This document shows, one piece after another, positions 28,010-36,952 of a stretch of DNA of 64,000 bases. The stretch is from Candidatus Competibacteraceae bacterium (GTDB lineage: Bacteria; Bacteroidota; Bacteroidia; CAIKAF01), in assembly GCA_014879445.1 (NCBI GenBank), contig JACSSC010000042.1, positions 41,218 through 105,217 on the forward strand, given 5' to 3'. The notes below the pieces were generated by a model that worked only from the letters and a program-made list of their open reading frames with translations, was not told where the DNA came from and ran no database searches. Position numbers and translations under genes: made by a program. Every line of letters starts with the position of its first letter. Position 1 is the stretch's first letter.

Positions 28010-28720
28010 TTAAGATTCGGGCTGATTTACCAAAAGTTTGAATCCTTTTCCATGCACATTCAAAATCTCTATACTGGGGTCTTCACGCAAGTATTTTCGC
28101 AGCTTAGTGATATACACATCCATGCTTCGGGCATTGAAGTATGAATCATCATGCCAAATGGTTTTAAGCGCAAAGTTTCGGTCGAGTGTTTTGTTCATAT
28201 TCTGACTTAGTAGTCGTAAAAGTTCTGATTCTTTTGATGTGAGTTTGCGTTCGGCATCACCTATCTTGAGTAATTGTTTGGTTACATCAAATGTATATTT
28301 GCCGATAATGAAATTACCTTCTTCATCATTGATGCCAGGCACGGTTGATGATCTTTTCAGAATGGCTTTGATGCGGAATAGTAATTCTTCCATATTGAAT
28401 GGCTTGGTCATGTAATCATCGGCACCTGATTTAAAACCTTCAATTTTGTCGTCGGGTAATGATTTAGCTGTAAGAAAAATTATGGGAACAAACGGATCGG
28501 CTTGCCTGATTTCTTTTGCTAACGCAAATCCATCCTTTACAGGTAGCATGATATCCAGAATACAGAGGTCAAACTTGCCCTTGGTAAAGGTATCGAAACC
28601 TTGCTGTCCGTCAGTACACAAAACGGGATCAAACCCTTTTACGCTTAGATAATCGTTAAGTAGATTTCCGAGATTGGCCTCGTCTTCTACCAATAAAATT
28701 TTGGGCTTTACTTCTTCCAT
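28010..28720 (-). CDS. OmpR-family response regulator
   Basis: 236 residues. Receiver domain (about 8-120) with acidic pocket (VEDEAN), phosphoacceptor Asp in LCILDIMLP and Lys in MTKPF; winged-helix DNA-binding domain (about 137-230) with LTSKESELLRLL and RSMDVYITKLRKYL. It starts 10 bases after the kinase gene at 28731-30344, so they form a pair. The pair resembles RprX/RprY of Bacteroidota in layout; the equivalence is not proven. Confidence 0.93.
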   Translation of the reverse strand: MEEVKPKILLVEDEANLGNLLNDYLSVKGFDPVLCTDGQQGFDTFTKGKFDLCILDIMLPVKDGFALAKEIRQADPFVPIIFLTAKSLPDDKIEGFKSGADDYMTKPFNMEELLFRIKAILKRSSTVPGINDEEGNFIIGKYTFDVTKQLLKIGDAERKLTSKESELLRLLSQNMNKTLDRNFALKTIWHDDSYFNARSMDVYITKLRKYLREDPSIEILNVHGKGFKLLVNQPES

Positions 28721-28730
28721 GGCTTTTGAT

Positions 28731-30344
28731 TTATGATTTCAAATGTAATGAATTGTTATGATGTTGTTGCAAGGGAAGCTTAACAATGAAAGTACTCCCT
28801 TCGCCAAGTTGACTTTTTACTTCAATGTTTCCGTGATGACGCTCGATGATAGATTTAACATAGCTTAGGCCTAAGCCAAATCCTTTTACGTTGTGAATAT
28901 TGCCTGTTGGTACCCGATACAGTTTTTCAAAAATTCGTTTTTGGTCATCTTTCCCAATCCCTATCCCATTGTCTGAAATTTGAATAATAATGTTTGTATC
29001 TTCGTTATAGGTTTTGATTTCAATAAGTGGGGCAGGGCCTTTGGAGTATTTGATGCCGTTATCAATCAGGTTAAAGATTAGATTCGTTATCATCACCTCA
29101 TCTGCCTCGATATTGTAATCATTGGCACTAAGATGACGGGTAATTGAAATGCCTTTTGATTTAGATTGCATACTTAAACTCGAAATGGCCTTCTCTATTC
29201 GAGCATGTATATCTACATTCTTTATCTTGAGTTTGAATCCTTCTTTTTCGAAAACGGCAGATTGGAGTACGTTTTCTACAAGCAGGGCCAGTCGGTTATT
29301 CTCTTCGCGTATCATGTTCAGGTAATTGTCACGCATGGGCGAATTCATCAGGTCGGGATCAGCCATGGCCTGACAGGCCAGCGATATGGTGGAAATAGGT
29401 GTTTTTAGTTCGTGGGTGATGTTGTTTACTAAGTCGTTCTTGATTTCTGATATCTTTTTTTGTTTGTAAATAATCGTAATGGTATAGGCAAATGAGAAGA
29501 TGATAATGACGATGAGAAAGGCGGAGGCGATGAGAAGGAAGATTAGATTTTTGAGAAGAAATCTAGTTTTGTGAGGAAAGAATAAGACCAAATATTCTTT
29601 ATTATTAAAAGGATTGATGGAAAGTGGAATTCGATACTCCGAAAGTGATAGCTTTTTGAGTTGGTCAGAGCTGGTATAGGTTAATCTATCTTGAAATATA
29701 TCGTAAATTCCAAAATTATACCCTGTATTTATGCCCTGCTCTAATAGCTTTTGATTGATAATGGAGTCGAGCATATTGGTATCAAGCCCACTTGATGAGA
29801 GGGATAGATAGCCACTAATCATTTCTTTGAAAATCTCACCAAATAAATTTCCATTAGATGAAAAAATCTCGTATGCCTGGTCCATGTTTTCCCAAAAATC
29901 GCTTGTGTCTTGGTTGATATCAGGCAGAAAGTAATCAAACTTGTCAGCTCTGTCAACACCATGCGGGTCAACAAGTGAATGTGGATTTTGCATGGAAATA
30001 TCTCCTTGATTAAACCATATTTTACCTTCACTTATGCCAGGTCTTTTTACATTAATAATGATATCCTGATTATTCTTTTTTTTGACTATTTTGTTGAGAG
30101 AATCAATCTGCTGTTGCATTTGCTCTTCCATGGTTTTCCAGTCAAACAACTGGTTCATCTCTTTTTCAATCCGTTTTTTTTCGTATTCATACACGGCGTT
30201 GGCCATGGCTTCGTAAACATTTTGCTCAAATTGTAATTCGCGTTGTTCAACGGCTTGCCTTATCCAATAAAGCTGAATGCCGACTAGGCCTGTCATGGCC
30301 ACAAACATCAGCACAATGATTAATCGTATTAACTTTGGATTCAT
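28731..30344 (-). CDS. Sensor histidine kinase paired with the OmpR-type regulator
   Basis: 537 residues. Two membrane helices (about 8-28 and 268-295) flank a periplasmic domain of ~235 residues. H-box HELKTPISTI, N-box NLIDNGIKYS, G1 DNGIGIG and G2 GFGLGLSYVKSI are all present, giving a classical HisKA kinase. A short coiled segment rich in Gln, Lys and Glu (about 50-95) lies in the sensing region. The regulator follows after 10 bases. Signal unknown; an RprX-like role is possible. Confidence 0.92.
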   Translation of the reverse strand: MNPKLIRLIIVLMFVAMTGLVGIQLYWIRQAVEQRELQFEQNVYEAMANAVYEYEKKRIEKEMNQLFDWKTMEEQMQQQIDSLNKIVKKKNNQDIIINVKRPGISEGKIWFNQGDISMQNPHSLVDPHGVDRADKFDYFLPDINQDTSDFWENMDQAYEIFSSNGNLFGEIFKEMISGYLSLSSSGLDTNMLDSIINQKLLEQGINTGYNFGIYDIFQDRLTYTSSDQLKKLSLSEYRIPLSINPFNNKEYLVLFFPHKTRFLLKNLIFLLIASAFLIVIIIFSFAYTITIIYKQKKISEIKNDLVNNITHELKTPISTISLACQAMADPDLMNSPMRDNYLNMIREENNRLALLVENVLQSAVFEKEGFKLKIKNVDIHARIEKAISSLSMQSKSKGISITRHLSANDYNIEADEVMITNLIFNLIDNGIKYSKGPAPLIEIKTYNEDTNIIIQISDNGIGIGKDDQKRIFEKLYRVPTGNIHNVKGFGLGLSYVKSIIERHHGNIEVKSQLGEGSTFIVKLPLQQHHNNSLHLKS

Positions 30345-30354
30345 GTATTACAGG

Positions 30355-30362
30355 CAAATGTA
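30355..30362 (-). promoter_or_regulatory. Candidate -7 box upstream of the two-component pair
   Basis: TACATTTG on the minus strand fits TAnnTTTG, 10 bases before the kinase ATG, implying a leader of only a few bases. Confidence 0.4.
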
Positions 30363-30452
30363 GTAAGCCAATGTATAGTATGTTGAAGGACTTAACATAA
30401 TTTAACCGCGACACGAATGAAAGGATGTCGGCAAGTTGAGTATAAGTTGAGA

Positions 30453-31676
30453 TTAAAGTCCAAGTAAAATTTCATTGGTCGATTTGCCGGCAAAGAGCAT
30501 ATTAACAGGATTTTCGAGCAACTCTTTTACTTTTACTAAAAAACCAACGGATTCCTTCCCGTCTATAACACGATGATCATAGCTTAATGCTACATACATC
30601 ATAGGACGAATTTTTATTTCTCCATTTATCACCATTGCCCTGTCTTGAATTTTGTGCATACCCAAAATAGCTACCTGAGGTGGATTGATGATAGGGGTGC
30701 TCATGAGTGAGCCAAATACACCGCCATTGGTAATTGTGAACGTGCCACCGGTCATTTCTTCTATAGTGATTTTTCCATCACGTGCTTTGATGGCCAACTC
30801 TTTTATACCCTTTTCGATATCAGCAAGTGACATCCCTTCTGCATTGCGCAATACCGGCACCATTAAACCTTTAGGAGTGCTTACGGCAATACCAATATCC
30901 GCATAATCGTGATACACGATTTCATCTCCATCAATCATAGCGTTTACTGCCGGATACTGTGCCAATGCTTCTGTAACAGCTTTGGTAAAAAAACTCATAT
31001 ATCCTAACCCGATACCATGTTTTTTTTCGAAGATATCTTTATAGGTTTTTCGCAATTCCATCATAGCCGTCATGTCCACTTCATTAAATGTAGTGAGCAT
31101 TGCGGTTTCGTTTTTAACGGATACCAAACGTTCGGCTACCTTTTTGCGTAGCATAGTCATTTTCTGCCTACGTACGTTTCTTGTTGTGCTTGAATGGCTT
31201 CCAAATCCCCCGGCCAAAAGCGACAACACATCAGCTTTAGTAATTCTTCCACGCGATCCAGTGCCCTGTACTTGCGATGGATGAATATTGTGCTCAGTCA
31301 TCATACTCATAGCTGTAGGAGTGGCTATCCCTGGTGTTGTAGTTGGTGTTTGAGTTGCTGTTGTATTCGCATCAGGTTTTGTTTGAACCGCTTCATCTTT
31401 AATGGTAGGTTTCTTACTTTCTTTAGGTGATGTCGGGGCAATCGCTTTATTGTCAATCTGGCAGATTATTGAACCTACTGCTACAGTTTCACCTTCGTTC
31501 ACCAATATTTTTAATTTTCCAGATACTTCAGCCGGAATAGCCAAGGTGGCTTTGTCTGAATCGATTTCTACTATTTCTTCATCTTTTTGCACATATGCAC
31601 CGTCTTCTTTTAGCCAGCGTGCAATTTGCACCTCCGAAATGGATTCACCTGGGCTAGGCACTTTCATATCTATCAT
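30453..31676 (-). CDS. sucB: 2-oxoglutarate dehydrogenase E2, dihydrolipoyllysine succinyltransferase
   Basis: 407 residues. N-terminal lipoyl domain (1-77) with the modified Lys in [11 protein letters not shown]; a Thr/Pro-rich linker (about 80-120); a peripheral subunit-binding domain (about 120-155, [20 protein letters not shown] truncated here to its [16 protein letters not shown] core); and the catalytic domain ending in [11 protein letters not shown] with the active His. It transfers succinyl from lipoamide to CoA. Its ATG overlaps the sucA stop by 4 bases. Confidence 0.95.
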   Translation of the reverse strand: MIDMKVPSPGESISEVQIARWLKEDGAYVQKDEEIVEIDSDKATLAIPAEVSGKLKILVNEGETVAVGSIICQIDNKAIAPTSPKESKKPTIKDEAVQTKPDANTTATQTPTTTPGIATPTAMSMMTEHNIHPSQVQGTGSRGRITKADVLSLLAGGFGSHSSTTRNVRRQKMTMLRKKVAERLVSVKNETAMLTTFNEVDMTAMMELRKTYKDIFEKKHGIGLGYMSFFTKAVTEALAQYPAVNAMIDGDEIVYHDYADIGIAVSTPKGLMVPVLRNAEGMSLADIEKGIKELAIKARDGKITIEEMTGGTFTITNGGVFGSLMSTPIINPPQVAILGMHKIQDRAMVINGEIKIRPMMYVALSYDHRVIDGKESVGFLVKVKELLENPVNMLFAGKSTNEILLGL

Positions 31677-34444
31677 GACTGAACAATTTTATTTTTTTTA
31701 CCTGATTTTATGGGATGATTGAAATTAAATACTTCGTTTATAACGGACTGATGGCGTTGTGCTGCCATTTTCGAAGATCCGGTTGCAGGGCTGGCGCTGG
31801 CGGGTTGTGCAATCACATCCATTCGCTTGTCAAATCCTTTGCTTAGTATTCGTAATACATACCCCCACGCACCCATATTTTCGGGTTCTTCCTGTGCCCA
31901 AATAATACTTTCAGCCCGATTATATTTGACGAAGATTTCGGCTACCTGCTCTTTCGGAAATGGAAACAGTTGCTCTAACCTTATTAATGCAACTTCTTGG
32001 ATGTTTGTCTTCCGACGCTGCTCAAGCAAATCGTAATAAAACTTACCGCTACAAAATACCAGTCGTTTTACTTGCTCTGGCTTTATAACATCATCATCTA
32101 TCAATTCTTTGAATCCTCCCTGGCTGAATGATTCTATTGGGCTCACACATTCGGGATGGCGTAATAAACTTTTTGGGGTCATTACTACCAGGGGTTTTCG
32201 AAATGGCCGAGCCAACTGTCGGCGTAAGGCATGGAAGAAATTTGCAGGGGTAGTGCAATTAACTACTTGAATATTTTGTTCTGCCGAAATATTTAAAAAT
32301 CTTTCCAAGCGTGCACTCGAATGTTCGGCTCCTTGCCCTTCGTATCCGTGAGGTAGTAGTAGCACCAATCCATTTTGCATTTTCCATTTATCCTCGGCGC
32401 TGCTGATGTATTGATCTATGATAATTTGAGCCCCGTTATTGAAATCGCCGAATTGGGCTTCCCAAAGGGTAAGACCGTATGGTGTTCCAAGTGCGTAGCC
32501 ATAGTCAAAACCTAATACAGCATATTCCGATAATGGTGAATTGAATACAGAGAAGCGGGCTTGGTTTTCGGAAATATGGCTAAGTGGCATATACTCTTCT
32601 TCTGTATCATCCAATTTCAAAATGGCATGTCGATGCGAAAATGTTCCTCGTACACTATCTTGTCCGCTCAATCGAACAGAGATGCCTTCATCAAGCAAAG
32701 TGGCATACGCCAATTGTTCGCCAAGTGCCCAGTCGAGCCGGTTTTGTTTTACCATTTCAGCCCTATCTGCAAAAATTTTTTCAATCTTGCGGTTGAAGTG
32801 CATGCCGGGTGGCAGATAATTGATGCGGATAAGCAAATCCTGCAATTTTTCTTTTTTTATTGAAGTGTCTGGACTTTTTATAAAGTCATCATGGGTACTG
32901 CTTCGGAAGGGCTTGTATAAATCATAAAGAAATGGTGTCATTTCGCCTTTGGTTGATTGCTTGGCTTGGTCCAAGTTTTCATCCAAATCACGATTTAGGG
33001 CGTCATCCAACGCTTTAATCTCTTCCGAAGAAAAAGTATCCGATTGAATGAGTTTTTCAACATATAGCTGATAAGGGTTCGGATGCTTATCAATAATTTT
33101 ATACAATCGGGGTTGTGTAAATCGGGGCTCATCACCCTCATTGTGTCCGTGTTTGCGATAACCTAATAAGTCAATAAACACATCATCGCGATAGCGCTGC
33201 CTGTATTCCATAGCTAACTCAACCACCTTTACAACCGCTTCTACATCATCGGCGTTCACATGAAAAACCGGCGAAAGCACAACTTTGGCTACATCCGTAC
33301 AGTAAGTACTGCTTCGTCCTTCCAAATAATTGGTTGTAAATCCCACTTGATTGTTTACTACCATGTGTATGGTGCCTCCCGTGCGATAACCTTCTAGTTT
33401 CGACATTTGCAGCAATTCGTAAACCACGCCTTGCCCGGCTATGGCAGCATCTCCATGTATAAGAATAGTAGCGGTTTTGCTAAAATCTGATTTGAATTTG
33501 TTTTCAGCAAAAGCACGACACAAACCCGAGCTTACCGGCCCTACAGTTTCAAGATGAGAAGGGTTGGGAAGGAGATTGAGCATAACACTTTTTCCGGTTG
33601 CTGTGGTAATATGGTTGTTGTATCCTAAATGATATTTTACGTCACCATCAAATTTTACATCTTCATAGGAGAATCCTTCAAATTCTTTAAAGATTTGTCG
33701 GTAAGGTTTGTGAAAAATATTGGCCAATACATTTAGTCGCCCTCGATGGGCCATGCCAATCACAAATTCTTCAACCGAAAGTTCTGCGCCTCTGCAAATA
33801 GCCATTTCTAAGGCAGGTAGAAGTGATTCACCACCTTCAAGCGAAAATCGTTTTTGTCCTACAAATTTCTTGTGTAAATATTTTTCAAATCCAACGGCTT
33901 GTTGAAGTTTAGTAAGAATACGTTTTCTTTTTTCCTTATCAAATGCCGGCTGGTCGGGTAGTGATTCAAATTTTTTTCGTAACCATTCGGTTTTTTCAGG
34001 ATCCCGAACATATAAATATTCAATTCCTATATGTTGGCAATATATCTCTTGAAGTCGTTCAATAATTTGTTGCAGGGTAGCTGCTCCGATTCCAATTTCA
34101 TTACCGGCCTGAAATACGGTATGCAAATCGGCAAGCTCCAGTCCAAAATGTGAAATGTCAAGGTTGGGCGAATATTTTCGACGTTCCCTAACAGGATTGG
34201 TGGCGGTGAAAAGGTGCCCGCGTTGACGATATGCATGTATCAATGCCATAACCCTGAATTCTTTTAAAAATTCTTTGGGTGCTTGTGTTGTGGGTAAGAA
34301 ATCGTAATGGGATCTGGCAAAGCCAAATCCTTCGAAAAATCGCTGCCAACTCAAATCTACAGAAGCCGGATCTTGTAAGTATTGATGATATAGCGACTCA
34401 ACAGATTCGGGGGATAGGTTGCTCAGGTATGAATAGTTATCCAT
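31673..34444 (-). CDS. sucA: 2-oxoglutarate dehydrogenase E1 component
   Basis: 923 residues, the expected length. Thiamine-diphosphate-dependent decarboxylation of 2-oxoglutarate in the TCA cycle. Family features: an N-terminal [14 protein letters not shown] segment, [13 protein letters not shown], the ThDP-motif region with [13 protein letters not shown], and a C-terminal transketolase-like domain with [18 protein letters not shown]. Operon sucA-sucB with ATGA coupling; E3 and sucCD are not in the window. The lipoyl group required by SucB is made by LipA (18.2 kb). Confidence 0.97.
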   Translation of the reverse strand: MDNYSYLSNLSPESVESLYHQYLQDPASVDLSWQRFFEGFGFARSHYDFLPTTQAPKEFLKEFRVMALIHAYRQRGHLFTATNPVRERRKYSPNLDISHFGLELADLHTVFQAGNEIGIGAATLQQIIERLQEIYCQHIGIEYLYVRDPEKTEWLRKKFESLPDQPAFDKEKRKRILTKLQQAVGFEKYLHKKFVGQKRFSLEGGESLLPALEMAICRGAELSVEEFVIGMAHRGRLNVLANIFHKPYRQIFKEFEGFSYEDVKFDGDVKYHLGYNNHITTATGKSVMLNLLPNPSHLETVGPVSSGLCRAFAENKFKSDFSKTATILIHGDAAIAGQGVVYELLQMSKLEGYRTGGTIHMVVNNQVGFTTNYLEGRSSTYCTDVAKVVLSPVFHVNADDVEAVVKVVELAMEYRQRYRDDVFIDLLGYRKHGHNEGDEPRFTQPRLYKIIDKHPNPYQLYVEKLIQSDTFSSEEIKALDDALNRDLDENLDQAKQSTKGEMTPFLYDLYKPFRSSTHDDFIKSPDTSIKKEKLQDLLIRINYLPPGMHFNRKIEKIFADRAEMVKQNRLDWALGEQLAYATLLDEGISVRLSGQDSVRGTFSHRHAILKLDDTEEEYMPLSHISENQARFSVFNSPLSEYAVLGFDYGYALGTPYGLTLWEAQFGDFNNGAQIIIDQYISSAEDKWKMQNGLVLLLPHGYEGQGAEHSSARLERFLNISAEQNIQVVNCTTPANFFHALRRQLARPFRKPLVVMTPKSLLRHPECVSPIESFSQGGFKELIDDDVIKPEQVKRLVFCSGKFYYDLLEQRRKTNIQEVALIRLEQLFPFPKEQVAEIFVKYNRAESIIWAQEEPENMGAWGYVLRILSKGFDKRMDVIAQPASASPATGSSKMAAQRHQSVINEVFNFNHPIKSGKKNKIVQS

Positions 34445-34469
34445 GATGTTTTTGCCTGAAAATTGCGTA

Positions 34470-34477
34470 CAAAGGTA
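34470..34477 (-). promoter_or_regulatory. Candidate -7 box upstream of sucA
   Basis: TACCTTTG on the minus strand, an exact TAnnTTTG, 25 bases before the ATG. No -33 TTTG seen. Confidence 0.45.
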
Positions 34478-34544
34478 ATATTATTTCTATGGCAGTTTAA
34501 CACAGAATTTACTGCTTTGTTTACATCATACCGGCAAAAATGCG

Positions 34545-35228
34545 TTAAATGTCAAACATATAACCTACATGAAATCCGATTCCTGCATTCCAATCACGTG
34601 GTGCAAATCGTGATACATCTATAAAACCTTGCGTATATCTAAATCCAATCAGCAGCGATTGGCCGTTTAATACCGGAATCTCTACCCCCAATCCTCCTTT
34701 TAGTCCGGCATCTACTACATAATAGTTATCTGCTAAATTATATAACGGATAAATGGTTTGTGTTGAAAAATCAGGATCAATGCCGCCTTTTGCTGCTACC
34801 ATAAATCCAACATAAGGCCCTATTTCACCATAAAATCTAACCTTTTTGCCAAACTTAAATTTCAACAAAACTGGTATCTGCAGATAGTGCAGATTGTATT
34901 TAAATTTTCCTGTACCTAAAGTGTCGCCGTTATAATCTGTGATGTGTATGCGTTGCATAGTGCCCATCGCTGAATAGTTAAATTCAGTATGCAGAAACAG
35001 AAAATTTTGCTTCAAACGGATATCCTGAAATATGCCGCCATAAAACTGAAATCGCCATTGATACAAGTCATTATAAAAGGGCTCACTGGCTAATAAGTTG
35101 CAAATATTTGCCCCTGCATTAATGCCGATACGAACGGTTTTTCGCTGATACAAGCTGTCGTTTGTTTGTGCTCCCAAAGTCAATACCCAAAACATGATGA
35201 CAACAATGATTATCCCCCACTTTTTCAT
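34545..35228 (-). CDS. PorT-like outer-membrane beta-barrel protein
   Basis: 227 residues from ATG 35228, which begins a normal signal (MKKWGIIIVVIMF, cut near LGAQ). Strand-like alternating segments follow, with Gly/aromatic turns, and the last strand ends GFHVGYMFDI. It has the general character of the outer-membrane beta-barrel family seen also at 10.3 kb, without close similarity to it. It is monocistronic, downstream of nothing on its strand but the VOC gene. Ligand or partner unknown. Confidence 0.75.
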   Translation of the reverse strand: MKKWGIIIVVIMFWVLTLGAQTNDSLYQRKTVRIGINAGANICNLLASEPFYNDLYQWRFQFYGGIFQDIRLKQNFLFLHTEFNYSAMGTMQRIHITDYNGDTLGTGKFKYNLHYLQIPVLLKFKFGKKVRFYGEIGPYVGFMVAAKGGIDPDFSTQTIYPLYNLADNYYVVDAGLKGGLGVEIPVLNGQSLLIGFRYTQGFIDVSRFAPRDWNAGIGFHVGYMFDI

Positions 35229-35296
35229 TTCACACACCATTTTACTTCCATAAAGGTAGTAAAAAATCATTCATTAACACTTTTGTAGGGCAATGA

Positions 35297-35701
35297 TTAT
35301 GAATTCAAATGAGATGCGAAGGCAAGTATATGCCCGTCGGGATCAGCAACATAGCCGGCTATATCTCCCCAATTTCGTTGCATCACGTCACTTACAGCAA
35401 TAGCTCCGCAAGATATAGCTCTTTCAAAATATGTTTGAGGATGTTCTACATACAGGTAAAGTTCACATCTCGGAATACCCTGCGCCATAGTCGGATGTGG
35501 CATGGATGGATGAATAATTCGGGCAATGTTCTGCTCAGGCATTAATCCCAATCTTACGCCGGGCGATATATCAAATGCTGTCATGCCAGGCACATCCAAA
35601 CAGGGATCTTGTAGCAATATCTCTTTATAAAAATTTCGACTTGCCTCCTGATTAGATACATAGAGAATAAATTCAGCAACGGATGACATCGTCATATGCA
35701 C
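35297..35701 (-). CDS. VOC (glyoxalase/bleomycin-resistance fold) family protein
   Basis: 134 residues; ATGs at 35701, 35695 and 35689 are all possible, the last giving MSSVAEFILYVSN. Paired beta-alpha-beta-beta-beta units are seen: FILYVSNQEASRNFYKEIL at the start and YVADPDGHILAF at the end, the latter the usual VOC closing motif with a metal-type Asp/His neighbourhood. The family includes lactoylglutathione lyases, dioxygenases and resistance proteins; no specific reaction can be assigned. Confidence 0.82.
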   Translation of the reverse strand: MHMTMSSVAEFILYVSNQEASRNFYKEILLQDPCLDVPGMTAFDISPGVRLGLMPEQNIARIIHPSMPHPTMAQGIPRCELYLYVEHPQTYFERAISCGAIAVSDVMQRNWGDIAGYVADPDGHILAFASHLNS

Positions 35702-35776
35702 AAATCTGCCCTATACAAAACAAACTTTTTCCACTCATTATTAATGAGCGGATATGATAGGAAAGAAGATTGAGAA

Positions 35777-35908
35777 TTAAGCTGATTTTGCTTTAATGGC
35801 AGTATGCTGCTTTCCATATGCAGGGCAATCGCCATGAGCTTTACATGAACTTAAACTTAGCGCTCCTACGAACAACACCAAACCGACATAAACCAGGGTT
35901 TTTTTCAT
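35777..35908 (-). CDS. 43-residue micro-lipoprotein (CPAYG type), downstream copy
   Basis: From ATG 35908; a longer frame upstream only adds residues that do not resemble a signal. The signal MKKTLVYVGLVLFVGALSLSSC leads into a mature peptide of only 22 residues, CKAHGDCPAYGKQHTAIKAK plus SA. It is a clear paralogue of the gene 20 bases upstream: both share C-K, CPAYG and a C-terminal Ala-Lys pattern. Probably lipid-anchored and periplasmic or outer-membrane; role unknown. Confidence 0.75.
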   Translation of the reverse strand: MKKTLVYVGLVLFVGALSLSSCKAHGDCPAYGKQHTAIKAKSA

Positions 35909-35928
35909 AAAATTGAGTATAAAAAGAT

Positions 35929-36054
35929 TTAAGAATGTGCTTTCATTGCAGGTGAATGTTGGCCGTATGCAGGGCAATTCTCACGTGTCTTGCAGGATGA
36001 AATCATAGCCATCCCAACCAAAGCCAACGAAACGATAATAAGCATTTTTTTCAT
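35929..36054 (-). CDS. 41-residue micro-lipoprotein (CPAYG type), upstream copy
   Basis: ATG 36054 to TAA 35929-35931. The signal MKKMLIIVSLALVGMAMISSC is a textbook lipoprotein signal; the mature 21-residue peptide contains NCPAYGQ and ends MKAHS. Tandem with the 43-residue copy 20 bases downstream, so the two look like a local duplication expressed together from the -7 box at 36084-36091. Cys-Pro-Ala-Tyr-Gly is shared exactly. No function known to me. Confidence 0.75.
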   Translation of the reverse strand: MKKMLIIVSLALVGMAMISSCKTRENCPAYGQHSPAMKAHS

Positions 36055-36083
36055 GGTGCTTAAAAAACTTTTTTGTTACGGTG

Positions 36084-36091
36084 CAAAATTA
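36084..36091 (-). promoter_or_regulatory. Candidate -7 box of the micro-lipoprotein pair
   Basis: TAATTTTG on the minus strand fits TAnnTTTG, 29 bases before the ATG at 36054. Confidence 0.4.
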
Positions 36092-36115
36092 CAATTTTTA
36101 TTGGATGCTCCATTG

Positions 36116-36123
36116 TATCTTTG
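36116..36123 (+). promoter_or_regulatory. Candidate -7 box upstream of ung
   Basis: TATCTTTG fits TAnnTTTG and lies 64 bases before the TTG start of ung. It sits close to the opposite-strand box of the micro-lipoprotein pair, making a divergent promoter region. Confidence 0.4.
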
Positions 36124-36187
36124 CATTAATTTTAAACATTGATAACTTATAGCTAAACGGGAGCATTAAACACATATTGTTAATTGT

Positions 36188-36877
36188 TTGGAAAATAATA
36201 GTATAACACCAACGGTTCGCATCCATCCTTCATGGCTAGATGTGTTGAAAACAGAGTTTTCTCAACCCTATTTTCAGCAACTTAGGCAGTTTTTGATTGC
36301 CGAACGTCAACATCAAATGGTTTATCCACCCGGCTCCCTCATCTTTCATGCTTTTGATGCTACGCCTTTTAATCAGGTTAAGGTTGTACTCATTGGCCAA
36401 GATCCCTATCATGGCCCGGGTCAGGCCGAAGGTCTCTCTTTTTCCGTGCCACGAGGTGTCAAACCCCCGCCATCATTAAAAAATATTTTCAAAGAGCTTT
36501 ATCAAGATTTGGGAATTATGCCTCCATTGCATGGAAATTTGCATGCATGGGCTGAGCAAGGGGTGCTTCTGCTTAATGCAGTACTTACTGTACGTGCCGG
36601 TCAGCCGGGATCTCATCGTAACATGGGTTGGGAAACATTTACTGATCAGGTTATTCGTATTTTATCCGAAAGGCGACAAAATCTTGTATTTCTGCTTTGG
36701 GGCCGATATGCCGCACAAAAGGAAATCTTGATTGAGTCCGACAAACATTTTATTCTTAAAGCCGCTCATCCTTCGCCTTTTTCAGCAGCCACCGGTTTCT
36801 TTGGCTGCCGTCATTTCTCTCAAACTAATCACTATTTGGCTCATCACGCCATTCAACCTATCAATTGGTCGCTATAA
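36188..36877 (+). CDS. ung: Uracil-DNA glycosylase
   Basis: 229 residues, family 1. The water-activating Asp72 lies in GQDPYHGPGQ, and the second active-site motif HPSPFSA is near the C-terminus. It removes uracil from DNA to start base-excision repair. No ATG precedes the conserved core, so TTG at 36188 is taken as the start. Single gene with its own -7 box. Confidence 0.95.
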   Translation: MENNSITPTVRIHPSWLDVLKTEFSQPYFQQLRQFLIAERQHQMVYPPGSLIFHAFDATPFNQVKVVLIGQDPYHGPGQAEGLSFSVPRGVKPPPSLKNIFKELYQDLGIMPPLHGNLHAWAEQGVLLLNAVLTVRAGQPGSHRNMGWETFTDQVIRILSERRQNLVFLLWGRYAAQKEILIESDKHFILKAAHPSPFSAATGFFGCRHFSQTNHYLAHHAIQPINWSL

Positions 36878-36952
36878 TGCTTCTTTTTCTTAGCTTTCTT
36901 TTCTTATTTATACCTTTATGAACAATTATTCGTTTTATCATTCTTAGTTTGT

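Noticed and set aside
27931..30344. A three-component operon of the propeller kinase with the OmpR-type pair
   Set aside because: The gap and their separate kinase types argue against one functional unit; shared strand is the only link.
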